Notes: generated from the letters alone by a model not told the origin. DNA of 30,608 nt from Clostridia bacterium (GCA_026001245.1 BNZR01000008.1:1-30608); one strand, 5' to 3'; positions 9,234-17,398 are shown, counted from the stretch's first letter. Numbers and translations: made by a program.

Positions 9234-10223
9234 GTGAATATTATAGAAAAGGTACGCGCTACCACCAGCAGCAGGACGTTTAACAACGAGCGTCAGCGTA
9301 TTATTCAGGGCGGCAAGGGCTGGATGATGTCCATACTGCGCCTGATTCTGATCGTGGGTATATCGTACGTGATACTCGGGCCGATGATAGGCATTGTCTC
9401 CAGTTCGTTCTTCTCCGACGCGGATAAGTACAACCCCGTGGTGTACATGATTCCGCAGGACCCGACGGTTATGCGCTACGAGCTGGCCATCAAGCGTTTG
9501 GATTACTGGGCGGTGCTGTTGCGGAACCTTGGTTACGTGCTGTCGCTGTCGGCGATTCAGGTTGTTATCTGCTCGCTGGTGGGATACGGGTTTGCGCGGT
9601 TTAAGTTCCCGCTTAAAAACGTGCTGTTCGGCTGTGTTATCCTTACCATCGTTATCCCTACGTATTCCATCATGCTTTCTATGTACATGACGTTCCAAAA
9701 CTTTGACCCGCTGGGGATTATCGGGTTCTTCACCGGCGGCAAGGAACGGGGCTGGAACCTGCTTACCACCACAACGCCTATGTATATCCTTACGGTTTTC
9801 GGCGCGGGACTGCGCTCCGGGTTGTACATCTACATATTCAACCAGTTCTTCCGGGGCTTGCCCAAGGAGATTGAAGAGGCCGCCTCGGTGGACGGCGCGG
9901 GTACGTTCTACACCTACGCACGCATTATGATGCCCAACGCCATGCCGTCTATCATCACGGTGCTGTTGTTTTCGATGGTTTGGCAGTATAACGACACGTA
10001 TTACGCGAACCTGTTCAACATCAAGCCAACGGTTCTGCTGTCCAAGCAGATTGGCTCGTTACAGGCGACTATCTCCAACTTGGATTTGATTAAAGACCCG
10101 GCGATCAGCACATTATATCTGTACGCAGGCATTGTATTGGTGATAACACCACTGATACTGCTATATGTAATCCTGCAAAAACAATTTATAGAGGGGGTGG
10201 AGCGAAGCGGCATTGTCGGGTAA
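9234..10223 (+). CDS. Second sugar ABC permease, MalG/UgpE type
   Basis: A 329-residue permease starting at GTG 9234 behind GAGGAAAGGGGGG. It has a basic N-terminal tail, then membrane helices from ILRLILIVGISYVILGPMIG. The EAA loop is EEAASVDGAGTFYTYARIMM followed by P. It completes the second channel. It is followed after 39 bp by a lipoprotein and then a binding protein, the likely partners of this pair. The DNA from about 10060 to 10200 is noticeably less GC-rich than the rest of the gene but no frame break is visible. Confidence 0.92.
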   Translation: MNIIEKVRATTSSRTFNNERQRIIQGGKGWMMSILRLILIVGISYVILGPMIGIVSSSFFSDADKYNPVVYMIPQDPTVMRYELAIKRLDYWAVLLRNLGYVLSLSAIQVVICSLVGYGFARFKFPLKNVLFGCVILTIVIPTYSIMLSMYMTFQNFDPLGIIGFFTGGKERGWNLLTTTTPMYILTVFGAGLRSGLYIYIFNQFFRGLPKEIEEAASVDGAGTFYTYARIMMPNAMPSIITVLLFSMVWQYNDTYYANLFNIKPTVLLSKQIGSLQATISNLDLIKDPAISTLYLYAGIVLVITPLILLYVILQKQFIEGVERSGIVG

Positions 10224-10262
10224 CCCATCACAGCGACCCATAAACTAGAAATGAGGGATAAC

Positions 10263-11423
10263 ATGAAACGTAAACTCACCAAAATCGTCGCCCTGTTAAG
10301 TGTGGTGCTTATGCTAAGCTTCACACTGGCCGCGTGTAGCACGGACGACGCAAAGACCTCGCCCACAAACAGCCCCACAGGCGCAACCACGGATAAATCC
10401 ACCGACAAGCCCAGCGACAATCCCACGGCCGCGGCGGGTATCACCGGCATCGACTTTAAAGACGGCAAGTTTGACTTTGTAAAGATGGACTTGTCGCAGA
10501 AGACCACCAGCCCCGACTTTAAGCTTGAGCTGGCCGAGTTTGACGGCGCGCCCGCGCTGAAAGTCGCGCCGGTTGGCAGCAAAAAGCCTTTCATCGCGAT
10601 TTCGGTTGACGGTTTGGTCGAAGATGTTGCGGCTATCGCGTCTGTTGACGTGCAACTGGCAGTTAAAAGCAAGGACGGCGAATTCTGGGCGGCCAGCGGC
10701 GAGATAATCGCCTACAGCGGCGCGGACTTGACCGAGACCAAGGGCAAATGGGCGATCAATACGGAAGAGACAAACCCGAAGATCGCCACGCTTAACGTGA
10801 AAACCGCCTTTGCAAGCGGCAAGGGCAACTATGTTGCCATCAACCCCACGCTGGACGACGGCACGGCCTACAAGGGTCACAACGAGTATTACATTCTTGG
10901 CATAGGCCTTAAGGGCGCCGACGGCAAGTATCTGACCACCAACAGCGGCGCGGCGGCCTCGTTTGTAGACGGCTTCGGCCTGTCCAAAGAGATCCCGACC
11001 GTCAAGCTGGATCTGCTTGCACTGTTGCCGGACGGTAAGTATGTCCCCGGTGCGTGGAACACCGTTACCGTGAAGACGACTGACGCTGAACCCCTGTTCC
11101 CGCTGGAGGCTCTGCCCGAAGCGGTGGCGCTGGTTGTAGAGTTCAACGGCACGGCGGCTGACGCCGAGGCGATTCAAGCGGGCAACCTTGTATTCCAGGC
11201 GCAACTCTCGCCCGACTGGACTTGGACGGAATACAAAAACGGCGCAACCGATCTGATTGAGTATGAAGACGGCAAGATTATATTCTACTTCCCCGAAGCA
11301 ATCTCTGCCGCGGTTGAGGGCGGCGCCCTTAGCTTTGCCAACTGGGACAGCTTGATCGACGTGACCGCGTTCTACATGACCACAGCCTACGGCGCGGAAG
11401 CCACACCCACCAGCGCGGGCTGA
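10263..11423 (+). CDS. Surface lipoprotein of unknown function
   Basis: A 386-residue protein. I chose ATG 10263 (behind GAGGGATAAC) over an ATG 12 bases upstream, because it has the ribosome binding site at correct spacing. A lipoprotein signal peptide ends in the lipobox LAAC (Cys about 23), followed by a Thr/Pro/Ser/Asp-rich linker of about 40 residues. The remaining 320 residues are strand-rich with no transmembrane helix (FDFVKMDLSQKTTSPDFKLE, VQLAVKSKDGEFWAASGEII) and would suit one or two jelly-roll, carbohydrate-binding-like domains, but I do not recognise the family. Position between a permease pair and a binding protein suggests a glycan-binding accessory. Confidence 0.72.
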   Translation: MKRKLTKIVALLSVVLMLSFTLAACSTDDAKTSPTNSPTGATTDKSTDKPSDNPTAAAGITGIDFKDGKFDFVKMDLSQKTTSPDFKLELAEFDGAPALKVAPVGSKKPFIAISVDGLVEDVAAIASVDVQLAVKSKDGEFWAASGEIIAYSGADLTETKGKWAINTEETNPKIATLNVKTAFASGKGNYVAINPTLDDGTAYKGHNEYYILGIGLKGADGKYLTTNSGAAASFVDGFGLSKEIPTVKLDLLALLPDGKYVPGAWNTVTVKTTDAEPLFPLEALPEAVALVVEFNGTAADAEAIQAGNLVFQAQLSPDWTWTEYKNGATDLIEYEDGKIIFYFPEAISAAVEGGALSFANWDSLIDVTAFYMTTAYGAEATPTSAG

Positions 11424-11445
11424 TATTAATTTTGGAGGTAGAAAC

Positions 11446-12930
11446 ATGAAAAAGAGATTAGCCGTAATCACGGCTGTAATGCTTGTGCTTATGCTGGCCT
11501 TGGCGGCCTGCAGCAGCAACACCACCGACCCCAGCACCAGCACCAAACCCTCAGGCAACGGCGGCACTACCACAGACGGCCCCACGGGCGGCGGCACGGC
11601 CGGTCAAGCCAAGTTTGACGGCGACGGCAACCGCATTATCCGTATTGGCACCTGGTACGAGCATTTCTATCAGAGCAGCAACGAAGGTCCCGAGGCCGAC
11701 GAAACCTCTTACCTAAACGGCCCGGAGGGCGCGACGGCTCGCTACGAGAACATGAAGGCTGTGGAAGAGAAACTAAAAGTCAAGTTCGAGTGGGTTCGCA
11801 TGACCTTTGAGGGCATTATGGTTGACCTTGAAGAGGGTACGATGTCCGGCCTGCCCAGCGTTGACCTTTACGAAGCCGACCTGCAATTCGGCCTGCCCGC
11901 CGCGTTGGGCGGCTACTGCGTGTCTTTGGACGACCTGGCTCCCGACGGCAGTGACCCCTACAAGGAAGATCCGCAGGTCATGAAGTTTATGGAGATCCCC
12001 GGGGTTGACACGCACTACCTTATGGCCCCCTACAACCCCACCAAGGGCGTGTACGCGCTGGGCTTTAACTGGACACTGCTTAAGTCCAAAGGCCTAGAGA
12101 ACCCGCAGGATCTGTGGGACAGAGGCGAGTGGACATGGGAAAAATACAAGGAATACTGCACGGCCTTGACAGATACCGCCGCCACCCCGCCGGTTTACGG
12201 CATGACGGGCTACTGGACGAACAATCTGGACGGCTTTATGCTCTCTAACGACACGGGTATCGCCACGGGCAAGACCGAAACCTTGACCGACCCGAAGACG
12301 GGCGCGGTGATCAACCTGTTCAAAGAGCTGTATGTTGACCTTAAAGTGGCCAAACCTTGGGATCCCGACGACTGGGAAAAGAACAACACCTCCTACGCGG
12401 ACGGTAACATCGGATTCTTTGTAACCAACACATGGATGCTTAAAGAGCAGGGCGGCGGCCCCGAACTGCCTTTGACCTTTGAGATCGGCGTTGTGCCGTA
12501 TCCTGTGGGACCCAGCGGCGACAAAGACAAGAACTTCCACAATAAAGTCAGCGGCAACTGGTATATCATCCCGAGGGGCGTAGAGAATCCCCAGTTGGTC
12601 TATGACGCGTGGTTTGACTACAACAACTGGTACGACGGCGACTATGCAAACACCAAGCAGTACGACATTATCGCCGACGACGAGGAAGGCGCGCTTGAGT
12701 GGTGGATGGACGAACTGGTGACTGCGGCTCACGGCAACAAAGAGCTGGAGGACAACAATATCCGCCTGTTTGGCATGATGTCCGACAAGGAAACCATGGA
12801 CATTTGGGGCAGCTTGAACTCCGACTTCAGCCTTGTTGAGGTTATGAACGGCGAGAAGACCCCCGCGCAGCTTCAGGAAGAAAACAAGCAGATTATCCAG
12901 GATAAGCTGGATGGCTTCTTCGGCGGTTAA
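11446..12930 (+). CDS. Extracellular solute-binding lipoprotein, sugar ABC transporter
   Basis: A 494-residue binding protein with start ATG 11446 and a clear TTGGAGG ribosome binding site. The signal peptide ends in a lipobox (ALAAC, Cys about 22) and a Ser/Thr/Pro/Gly-rich linker leads into the mature domain near IIRIGTWYEHFYQSSNEGPE. Family features include PSVDLYEADLQFGLPAALGG, the region DLWDRGEWTWEKYKEYCTAL, and the C-terminal lobe GNWYIIPRGVENPQLVYDAW. Rich in Trp and Tyr, as expected for a sugar site. Expected to feed the 8293-10223 permease pair. The GH5 gene begins 5 bp after its stop, so capture and glycan cleavage are co-expressed. Confidence 0.92.
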   Translation: MKKRLAVITAVMLVLMLALAACSSNTTDPSTSTKPSGNGGTTTDGPTGGGTAGQAKFDGDGNRIIRIGTWYEHFYQSSNEGPEADETSYLNGPEGATARYENMKAVEEKLKVKFEWVRMTFEGIMVDLEEGTMSGLPSVDLYEADLQFGLPAALGGYCVSLDDLAPDGSDPYKEDPQVMKFMEIPGVDTHYLMAPYNPTKGVYALGFNWTLLKSKGLENPQDLWDRGEWTWEKYKEYCTALTDTAATPPVYGMTGYWTNNLDGFMLSNDTGIATGKTETLTDPKTGAVINLFKELYVDLKVAKPWDPDDWEKNNTSYADGNIGFFVTNTWMLKEQGGGPELPLTFEIGVVPYPVGPSGDKDKNFHNKVSGNWYIIPRGVENPQLVYDAWFDYNNWYDGDYANTKQYDIIADDEEGALEWWMDELVTAAHGNKELEDNNIRLFGMMSDKETMDIWGSLNSDFSLVEVMNGEKTPAQLQEENKQIIQDKLDGFFGG

Positions 12931-12935
12931 TATCC

Positions 12936-14162
12936 ATGAAAAGAATATTAGCTATAGCTTTGATAGCGGTATTCGCGTTAGCGGCTTGCTCCCCCGGGAG
13001 CGAGCCGCCTAGCGCAACACCGCCAAATTCAACGCCCTCACCCGATGTGACGAATACAGAGTCCGCGCCGCCCTCCGGCGACAGCGGCGATTTCCCCGTG
13101 TTTACGGGTCAGGCTCAGCCCTTTAAGCAGGTAGACGGTTTGGAATTCATCAAGCTGATGGGTTCGGGATGGAACCTGGGCAACTCTATGGACGCGACAG
13201 GCGGCGGCTTGGGTACGGACAGCGAGACCTCTTGGGGCAACCCCAAGACCACAAAGGCGATGATTCAGCTGTTGGCCGACAGCGGCTTTAAGACTATCCG
13301 CATACCCATCACATGGTCGCGGCATTTTCTTAACGCGAAAATGGACGACGAGGACAACCTGATGGAAATCGCCCCGGTGTGGATGGACCGCGTGCAGGAG
13401 ATTGTGGACTACGCCATAGACGCGGGGCTGTACGTTATAATCAACAGCCACCACGACACGGATTGGCAATTCCCCGATATGGACAACTATCGGCTATGCG
13501 AAAAGCGGCTGACGTATTTGTGGCATCAGATAGCGGTGCGCTTTGCCGGCTATGACGAGCGTCTGATTTTCGAGACGTTGAACGAGCCGCGCATGGTGGG
13601 TACCGCACTGGAGTGGAACGGCGGCGACGAGAACGCGCAGAAGATTATCAACCTGTGGAACGCGGCGGTGGTCAAGGCTATCCGCGAGACGGGCGGCAAT
13701 AACGACAAGCGTTGGGTTATGTGTCCCGGCCACGCGGCCTCGGGCGACCCCAAGCCGCTGGCGGCGTTGCAACTGCCCAAGGACGACTACGTTATCGCGT
13801 CGATTCACAGCTACAAGCCCTATAACTTCGCGCTTAACACCAACGAGAGCTACAACACCTTCGGCGAGGCCGAGGCTAAAGAGGTGGACGAGTTCTACAA
13901 GCGTATCTATGACAGGTTCATCGCCAAGGGAATCCCCGCGGTGGTGGGCGAGACGGGTTGCTTGAACAAACAGAACGAGGCCGACCGCGTGGCGTGGGCG
14001 AAGAAAACCTATGAGGTTTCCTCCCAGTACGGAATGCCCAGCGTGTGGTGGGACAACGGCACGGACTACACAACCCAGGGCGAGGGCTTGGGGCTTATGA
14101 ACCGGCGAGAGGTTACCTGGTGGTACCCGTCTATCGTGGACGCGTTTGTGGGTAAAGGCTGA
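12936..14162 (+). CDS. Glycoside hydrolase family 5 endoglycanase, lipoprotein
   Basis: A 408-residue enzyme. A signal peptide with lipobox ALAAC (Cys18) and a Pro/Ser/Thr linker anchor it outside the membrane. The GH5 barrel spans about residues 65-405: GSGWNLGNSMDATGGG (77-92), SGFKTIRIPITWSRHF (116-131), VIINSHHDTDW (167-177), LNEPR with acid/base Glu217, IHSYKP (290-295) and VVGETG with nucleophile Glu339. Both catalytic glutamates and the conserved His and Tyr are present, so it should be active. GH5 enzymes of this kind cut beta-glucan, xyloglucan or mannan; the exact activity cannot be fixed from sequence. The start has only a weak ribosome binding site and lies 5 bp after the binding-protein stop, suggesting coupled translation. 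Its stop overlaps the next start (TGATG). Confidence 0.92.
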   Translation: MKRILAIALIAVFALAACSPGSEPPSATPPNSTPSPDVTNTESAPPSGDSGDFPVFTGQAQPFKQVDGLEFIKLMGSGWNLGNSMDATGGGLGTDSETSWGNPKTTKAMIQLLADSGFKTIRIPITWSRHFLNAKMDDEDNLMEIAPVWMDRVQEIVDYAIDAGLYVIINSHHDTDWQFPDMDNYRLCEKRLTYLWHQIAVRFAGYDERLIFETLNEPRMVGTALEWNGGDENAQKIINLWNAAVVKAIRETGGNNDKRWVMCPGHAASGDPKPLAALQLPKDDYVIASIHSYKPYNFALNTNESYNTFGEAEAKEVDEFYKRIYDRFIAKGIPAVVGETGCLNKQNEADRVAWAKKTYEVSSQYGMPSVWWDNGTDYTTQGEGLGLMNRREVTWWYPSIVDAFVGKG

Positions 14163-15418
14163 TGAATAGTATTACTAGGGCCGTTTACGACTACCTGCTG
14201 GACTGCCACGAAAAGGGCGTTATCCTGTCGGGACAGCAGGAGGGCAACCCGCGCAACGCCCCGGATTTTGAGATTGATTACCTGCGTATCGTAACGGGGG
14301 GCAAGCTCCCCGCGATACGCGGGCTGGACTACATCTCTGACGATTTTGACGGCGTTAATAAGCGAGCTATCGCTTGGTGGCGCGAGGGCGGCTTGGTGTC
14401 GATTTGCTGGCACTGGGGGATACCGCCCTATGGCGTGGGGTACGAGTCCAGCAAGGGTGAGATTGACTTGACCGAAGCGCTAGACGAAAAATCGGAGCTG
14501 CACGCGGGCATGCTGCGGCAGATGGATCGCGTTGGCCGCGCCTTGCGGGTGTTGCAGGACGCGAAGGTGCCGGTGCTGTGGCGGCCGTTTCACGAGTTTG
14601 ACGGGAACTGGTTTTGGTGGAGCAAGGGTACGCCGGAACAGTTTATCGAGCTGTGGCGGCTGATGTACGCCCGCTTTACCGAAAAATTTGAGCTGGACAA
14701 CCTGATTTGGGTGCTGGGCTATGCCGACGACGTTAAGGACGGCTGGTATCCCGGCGATGAGTATGTGGACATTTTGGGGTCGGACACCTATCGTTTGGGG
14801 TTACATGAAAAGGCCTACAAACGCTTGGGAGAGCTGACCGATAAACCAATGCCGCGTGCCTTTCACGAGTGCGGCGAGATCCCCGACCCGGACGCGCTGA
14901 AGAAGCAGAATCTAAATTGGCTGTGGTTTTTGACATGGCACACGCGGTTGCTGACCAATTTGAACACGCCCGCGAGCATAGAAAAAATCTACAACAACGA
15001 GCGCGTTATAACCCGCGACAAGCTGCCGACCAGCTTTAGGGCGTTGCCGCAAAGCGTCACGGCGGAGGACGCGCCGGAGGCCATCGGGCCTTACAGCCAC
15101 GCCGTGAAGACGCAGGGCTTGGTGTTCACCTCCGGGCAGATTCCCATCGACCCGGCCACGGGCGAGGTGGACGGCGCGGACATAACCGCGCAGAGCGTTC
15201 GCGTTATGCAAAACTTGGACGCGGTGCTTAAAGCGTCGGGCGCGGATTTTGCCGCTGTGGTGAAAACCACCTGCTTTTTGGCCGACATGGCCGATTTTGC
15301 GGGCTTTAACGCGGTGTACGCGAAGTATTTTCCGAACAAGCCGGCGCGGTCGTGCGTGGCCGTTAAAACTCTGCCAAAGAATGTGTTGGTCGAGGTCGAA
15401 GCTATCGCGATTGTTTGA
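14162..15418 (+). CDS. GH26-type beta-mannanase fused to a RidA (YjgF/UK114) domain
   Basis: A 418-residue two-domain protein. Residues about 1-290 are a GH26 barrel: ILSGQQEG (21-28), ICWHWGIPPYG (81-91), WRPFHEFDGNWFWW with acid/base Glu145, the IWVLGYADD strand, and FHECGE with candidate nucleophile Glu236. Residues about 300-418 are a whole RidA domain: EAIGPYSHAV, VFTSGQIPIDPATGEV, VKTTCFLADMADF and PARSCVAVKTLP, with Arg396 matching the imine-binding Arg105 of E. coli RidA, and the closing VEVEAIAIV. There is no stop or frame change between them, only a linker of about ten residues. No signal peptide is visible, unlike the GH5 partner, so it should act in the cytoplasm on imported oligosaccharides. 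The start is coupled to GH5 by TGATG. RidA deaminates reactive enamine/imine intermediates; its link to a glycanase is unexplained. Confidence 0.9.
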   Translation: MNSITRAVYDYLLDCHEKGVILSGQQEGNPRNAPDFEIDYLRIVTGGKLPAIRGLDYISDDFDGVNKRAIAWWREGGLVSICWHWGIPPYGVGYESSKGEIDLTEALDEKSELHAGMLRQMDRVGRALRVLQDAKVPVLWRPFHEFDGNWFWWSKGTPEQFIELWRLMYARFTEKFELDNLIWVLGYADDVKDGWYPGDEYVDILGSDTYRLGLHEKAYKRLGELTDKPMPRAFHECGEIPDPDALKKQNLNWLWFLTWHTRLLTNLNTPASIEKIYNNERVITRDKLPTSFRALPQSVTAEDAPEAIGPYSHAVKTQGLVFTSGQIPIDPATGEVDGADITAQSVRVMQNLDAVLKASGADFAAVVKTTCFLADMADFAGFNAVYAKYFPNKPARSCVAVKTLPKNVLVEVEAIAIV

Positions 15419-15420
15419 AT

Positions 15421-15470
15421 AAATTTCCCCTTGATTGGACAAGTTATAGTCGATTGAGGGGGGATTTTTT
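15421..15470 (+). terminator. Probable intrinsic terminator overlapping the next gene's ribosome binding site
   Basis: Bases 15421-15432 (AAATTTCCCCTT) can pair with 15456-15467 (GAGGGGGGATTT) in a 12-bp stem that includes three G-U pairs, with a 23-base loop, followed by more T. It sits directly after the GH26-RidA stop and would close the glycan operon. The 3' arm is also the Shine-Dalgarno of the following gene, so the hairpin may act on translation as well. Confidence 0.55.
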
Positions 15471-15879
15471 GACTGTGGGATTATGGGCGAAGCCGCATTC
15501 TATGCTTAAAAGCTTGCTTGGGGACATACAGGTGCTGGAACGCTCGCAAATCTGCGACCTGATGGTGTCGGACGGTGTGTTGCCGGACGTTTGGCGGCCT
15601 TGCGAGTGCAAAATCGCGGTTATTCCGGGCGACGCGTCGCCGGATTTGCGGTACGTCCGCGCCGGGCGGGTGGTGACCTACGGTCTGTCGCCGCGCAACA
15701 CCGTCACGGTATCCAGCATGACGGATAAATATCTTATGCTGGCGATTCAGAACGAGATTTTGAACCTTGACAGGCGGCGCGTGGAGTGTCAGGAGTTTTT
15801 CGCGCCAAGGCCGAGGGCGGTACCCCCGGATACGGCAATCGCGGCGGCCACGGCCTTGCTTGTCTTGGGCTTTGAGTGA
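15469..15879 (+). CDS. Conserved-looking hypothetical protein
   Basis: A 136-residue soluble protein that I do not recognise. I chose TTG 15469, 5 bases after GAGGGGGG; GTG 15475 is an alternative, and an in-frame TTG at 15415 inside the previous gene has no ribosome binding site. The middle contains KIAVIPGDASPDLRYVRAGR and VTYGLSPRNTVTVSSM, which look like two alternating strand-helix units; the C-terminus (DTAIAAATALLVLGF) is a hydrophobic helix. No signal peptide. Codon use resembles its neighbours, so it is probably a real gene. Its Shine-Dalgarno lies in the hairpin described at 15421-15470. Confidence 0.6.
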   Translation: MTVGLWAKPHSMLKSLLGDIQVLERSQICDLMVSDGVLPDVWRPCECKIAVIPGDASPDLRYVRAGRVVTYGLSPRNTVTVSSMTDKYLMLAIQNEILNLDRRRVECQEFFAPRPRAVPPDTAIAAATALLVLGFE

Positions 15880-15944
15880 AAGGGTCATATGTGCAGGGGT
15901 TTGTTCATATACTTCAATGATGAAAACTGAAGAGGTGGAAGTAT

Positions 15945-16541
15945 ATGGAGCTAATGGATACCAACGCGGTCAAGCTGGCCGGGACTATTGCCACGCCGCC
16001 GGCGTTCTCGCACGAGGCGCACGGGCATGATTTTTACACGTGCATGCTGGCGGTAAGGCGGCTGTCGGGCAGTGAGGACATACTGCGGATTCAGGTGCCG
16101 GAGATGCGGCGGCGCGAGCTTGTCGCAGGCGAACGCGTGGCGTTGTCGGGTCACATGCGGTCATACAACAACCGAAGCGGGACGGGCAGTAGGCTTGTGC
16201 TGTCGGTGCTGTTGCGCGAGTGGGGGACGCCGACCGGCGAAGACATCAATGATCTGCGGCTGACGGGGACGCTGTGCAAGCCGCCGATCTACCGCAAAAC
16301 GCCGCTGGGGCGCGAGATAAGCGACCTGCTTGTGGCGGTTAGCCGAGGGCGCGGCCGGTCGGATTACATGCCGTGTATCTGCTGGGGCGCGGCGGCCAGA
16401 CGGGCGGCGGAGTTTAAGACGGGCGACCGCGTGGAGCTGCCGGGGCGCGTGCAAAGCCGCGAGTACACAAAGCTGGAGGACGGCGCGGAGGTAAAAAAGA
16501 CAGCGTACGAGATTTCGGCGGCCGAAATTTTTGCCATTTAA
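15945..16541 (+). CDS. SSB-like protein with two tandem OB folds
   Basis: A 198-residue protein with start ATG 15945 and GAAGAGGTGG as ribosome binding site. It is built from two related halves of about 95 residues. Half one starts AVKLAGTIATPPAFSHEAHG and half two starts DLRLTGTLCKPPIYRKTPLG; each shows the OB-fold pattern of a first strand with LxGT, a PP turn, a central strand (FYTCMLAVRRL versus ISDLLVAVSRG), and a GDRV/GERV turn before the last strands (GERVALSGHM versus GDRVELPGRV). This resembles single-stranded DNA binding protein or PriB-type folds. It lacks the acidic DDDIPF-like tail that recruits partners in replicative SSB. Probably binds single-stranded nucleic acid; the role is uncertain. 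Confidence 0.75.
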   Translation: MELMDTNAVKLAGTIATPPAFSHEAHGHDFYTCMLAVRRLSGSEDILRIQVPEMRRRELVAGERVALSGHMRSYNNRSGTGSRLVLSVLLREWGTPTGEDINDLRLTGTLCKPPIYRKTPLGREISDLLVAVSRGRGRSDYMPCICWGAAARRAAEFKTGDRVELPGRVQSREYTKLEDGAEVKKTAYEISAAEIFAI

Positions 16542-16582
16542 AAAAAGCGGATATTTCGCGGGCGCGGGCGCATACTAGTCTT

Positions 16583-16592
16583 GAGAATTCTC
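16583..16592. promoter_or_regulatory. Perfect 10-bp palindrome upstream of the DUF378 gene
   Basis: GAGAATTCTC lies 17 bases before the DUF378 start, just ahead of its ribosome binding site. It could be a small operator or a chance palindrome; no good -35/-10 pair is visible around it. Confidence 0.2.
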
Positions 16593-16609
16593 GAAAGGAG
16601 AGGACTTGG

Positions 16610-16816
16610 ATGGACAGAGTATCGCTTATCGCGGTAATCCTCGGCGCGCTAAACTGGGCGACCGTTGGGCTGTTTCGCTTCGACTTCATAGCCTACGCCT
16701 TCGGCGGGTCAGGGACGGCCGCAAGCCGGATTATATACACGCTGATTGGTCTGGCAGGCGTATGGTGCGTCAGCCTGTTGTTTAGGAACAGAAACTCCCA
16801 CGCAGAGGATATGTAA
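16610..16816 (+). CDS. DUF378 family small membrane protein
   Basis: A 68-residue protein with two membrane helices (LIAVILGALNWATVGLFRFD and IIYTLIGLAGVWCVSLLF). The ALNWATVGLF stretch and spacing match the DUF378 family, whose function is unknown. Start ATG 16610 has AAAGGAGAGG as ribosome binding site. The family is short everywhere, so this is full length. A strong terminator follows immediately, so it is the last gene of its transcript. Confidence 0.85.
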   Translation: MDRVSLIAVILGALNWATVGLFRFDFIAYAFGGSGTAASRIIYTLIGLAGVWCVSLLFRNRNSHAEDM

Positions 16817-16817
16817 C

Positions 16818-16850
16818 AAAAAGGCCTTGACGAAAGTCAAGGCCTTTTTT
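16818..16850 (+). terminator. Intrinsic terminator after DUF378
   Basis: AAAAAGGCCTTGAC pairs with GTCAAGGCCTTTTTT around a GAAA tetraloop. The stem is perfect over about 14 bp and ends in a run of six T. The flanking A-tract and T-tract make it work on both strands. Confidence 0.93.
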
Positions 16851-16852
16851 GA

Positions 16853-16881
16853 TTGACACGGCGGCGGGAATCTGTTAGAAT
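16853..16881 (+). promoter_or_regulatory. Sigma-A promoter for the small lipoprotein gene
   Basis: TTGACA (16853-16858), 17-base spacer, TAGAAT (16876-16881). It begins two bases after the DUF378 terminator and predicts a start of transcription near 16888, about 17 bases before the lipoprotein start codon. Confidence 0.85.
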
Positions 16882-16904
16882 AGGGATAGAGAGGGGACTT
16901 TTTA

Positions 16905-17396
16905 ATGCTACATACCAAACGCACTGCGGCTATACTGGCGTTGTTGCTTGCGCTGTCAATGCTTTTAACCGCTTGCGACAAAGGCGCAACGCCCACGGGC
17001 GGCGATACGTCTAACACACCGGAAACATCTGCAACCGCGCCAGCGACGCAAAAGCCGGAGACAACTCCGTCAGAAACCCCGGAAGTATCGCAAACGCCGC
17101 CGGCTACGGATTATGTCGGCATGTTTAGCGCGGAGGAGGTTGCCGCCGCCTTGAAATGCGCGTCAAAACACTACGAGAAAATGCCGTTCAAGTTGCTTTC
17201 GGACATTGAGCTTGTTGCGGACGATGCACATGGTGAGTACACCGGCGCGATAATGAGGGGCGCGGCGATAGGGAATGTTATTATTTTTCGGGTGCAAACC
17301 ACGCACGCCGGGGCGGGTGTATATCGGCAGATAACGATAGTCCGCGAAAACAAAGACGCTGATTGGCAGGTTCAGTCAGGCGGGGAGGGCTATTAA
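16905..17396 (+). CDS. Small lipoprotein of unknown function
   Basis: A 163-residue protein with start ATG 16905 and GAGAGGGGAC as ribosome binding site. The lipoprotein signal peptide ends at LLTAC (Cys about 24), followed by a Thr/Pro/Ser/Glu linker to about residue 68. The C-terminal 95 residues (MFSAEEVAAALKCASKHYEK to the end) form a small alpha/beta domain with one extra Cys. No family is recognised. It has its own promoter and is a single-gene unit. Its stop lies 2 bp from the stop of the convergent glycosyltransferase gene, with no terminator between them. Confidence 0.75.
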   Translation: MLHTKRTAAILALLLALSMLLTACDKGATPTGGDTSNTPETSATAPATQKPETTPSETPEVSQTPPATDYVGMFSAEEVAAALKCASKHYEKMPFKLLSDIELVADDAHGEYTGAIMRGAAIGNVIIFRVQTTHAGAGVYRQITIVRENKDADWQVQSGGEGY

Positions 17397-17398
17397 CT

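Noticed and set aside
15040..15418. RidA as a separate gene translated from an internal start
   Set aside because: No ATG or well-placed ribosome binding site exists near the domain start; only a TTG with AGGG two bases ahead. The frame is continuous with GH26.
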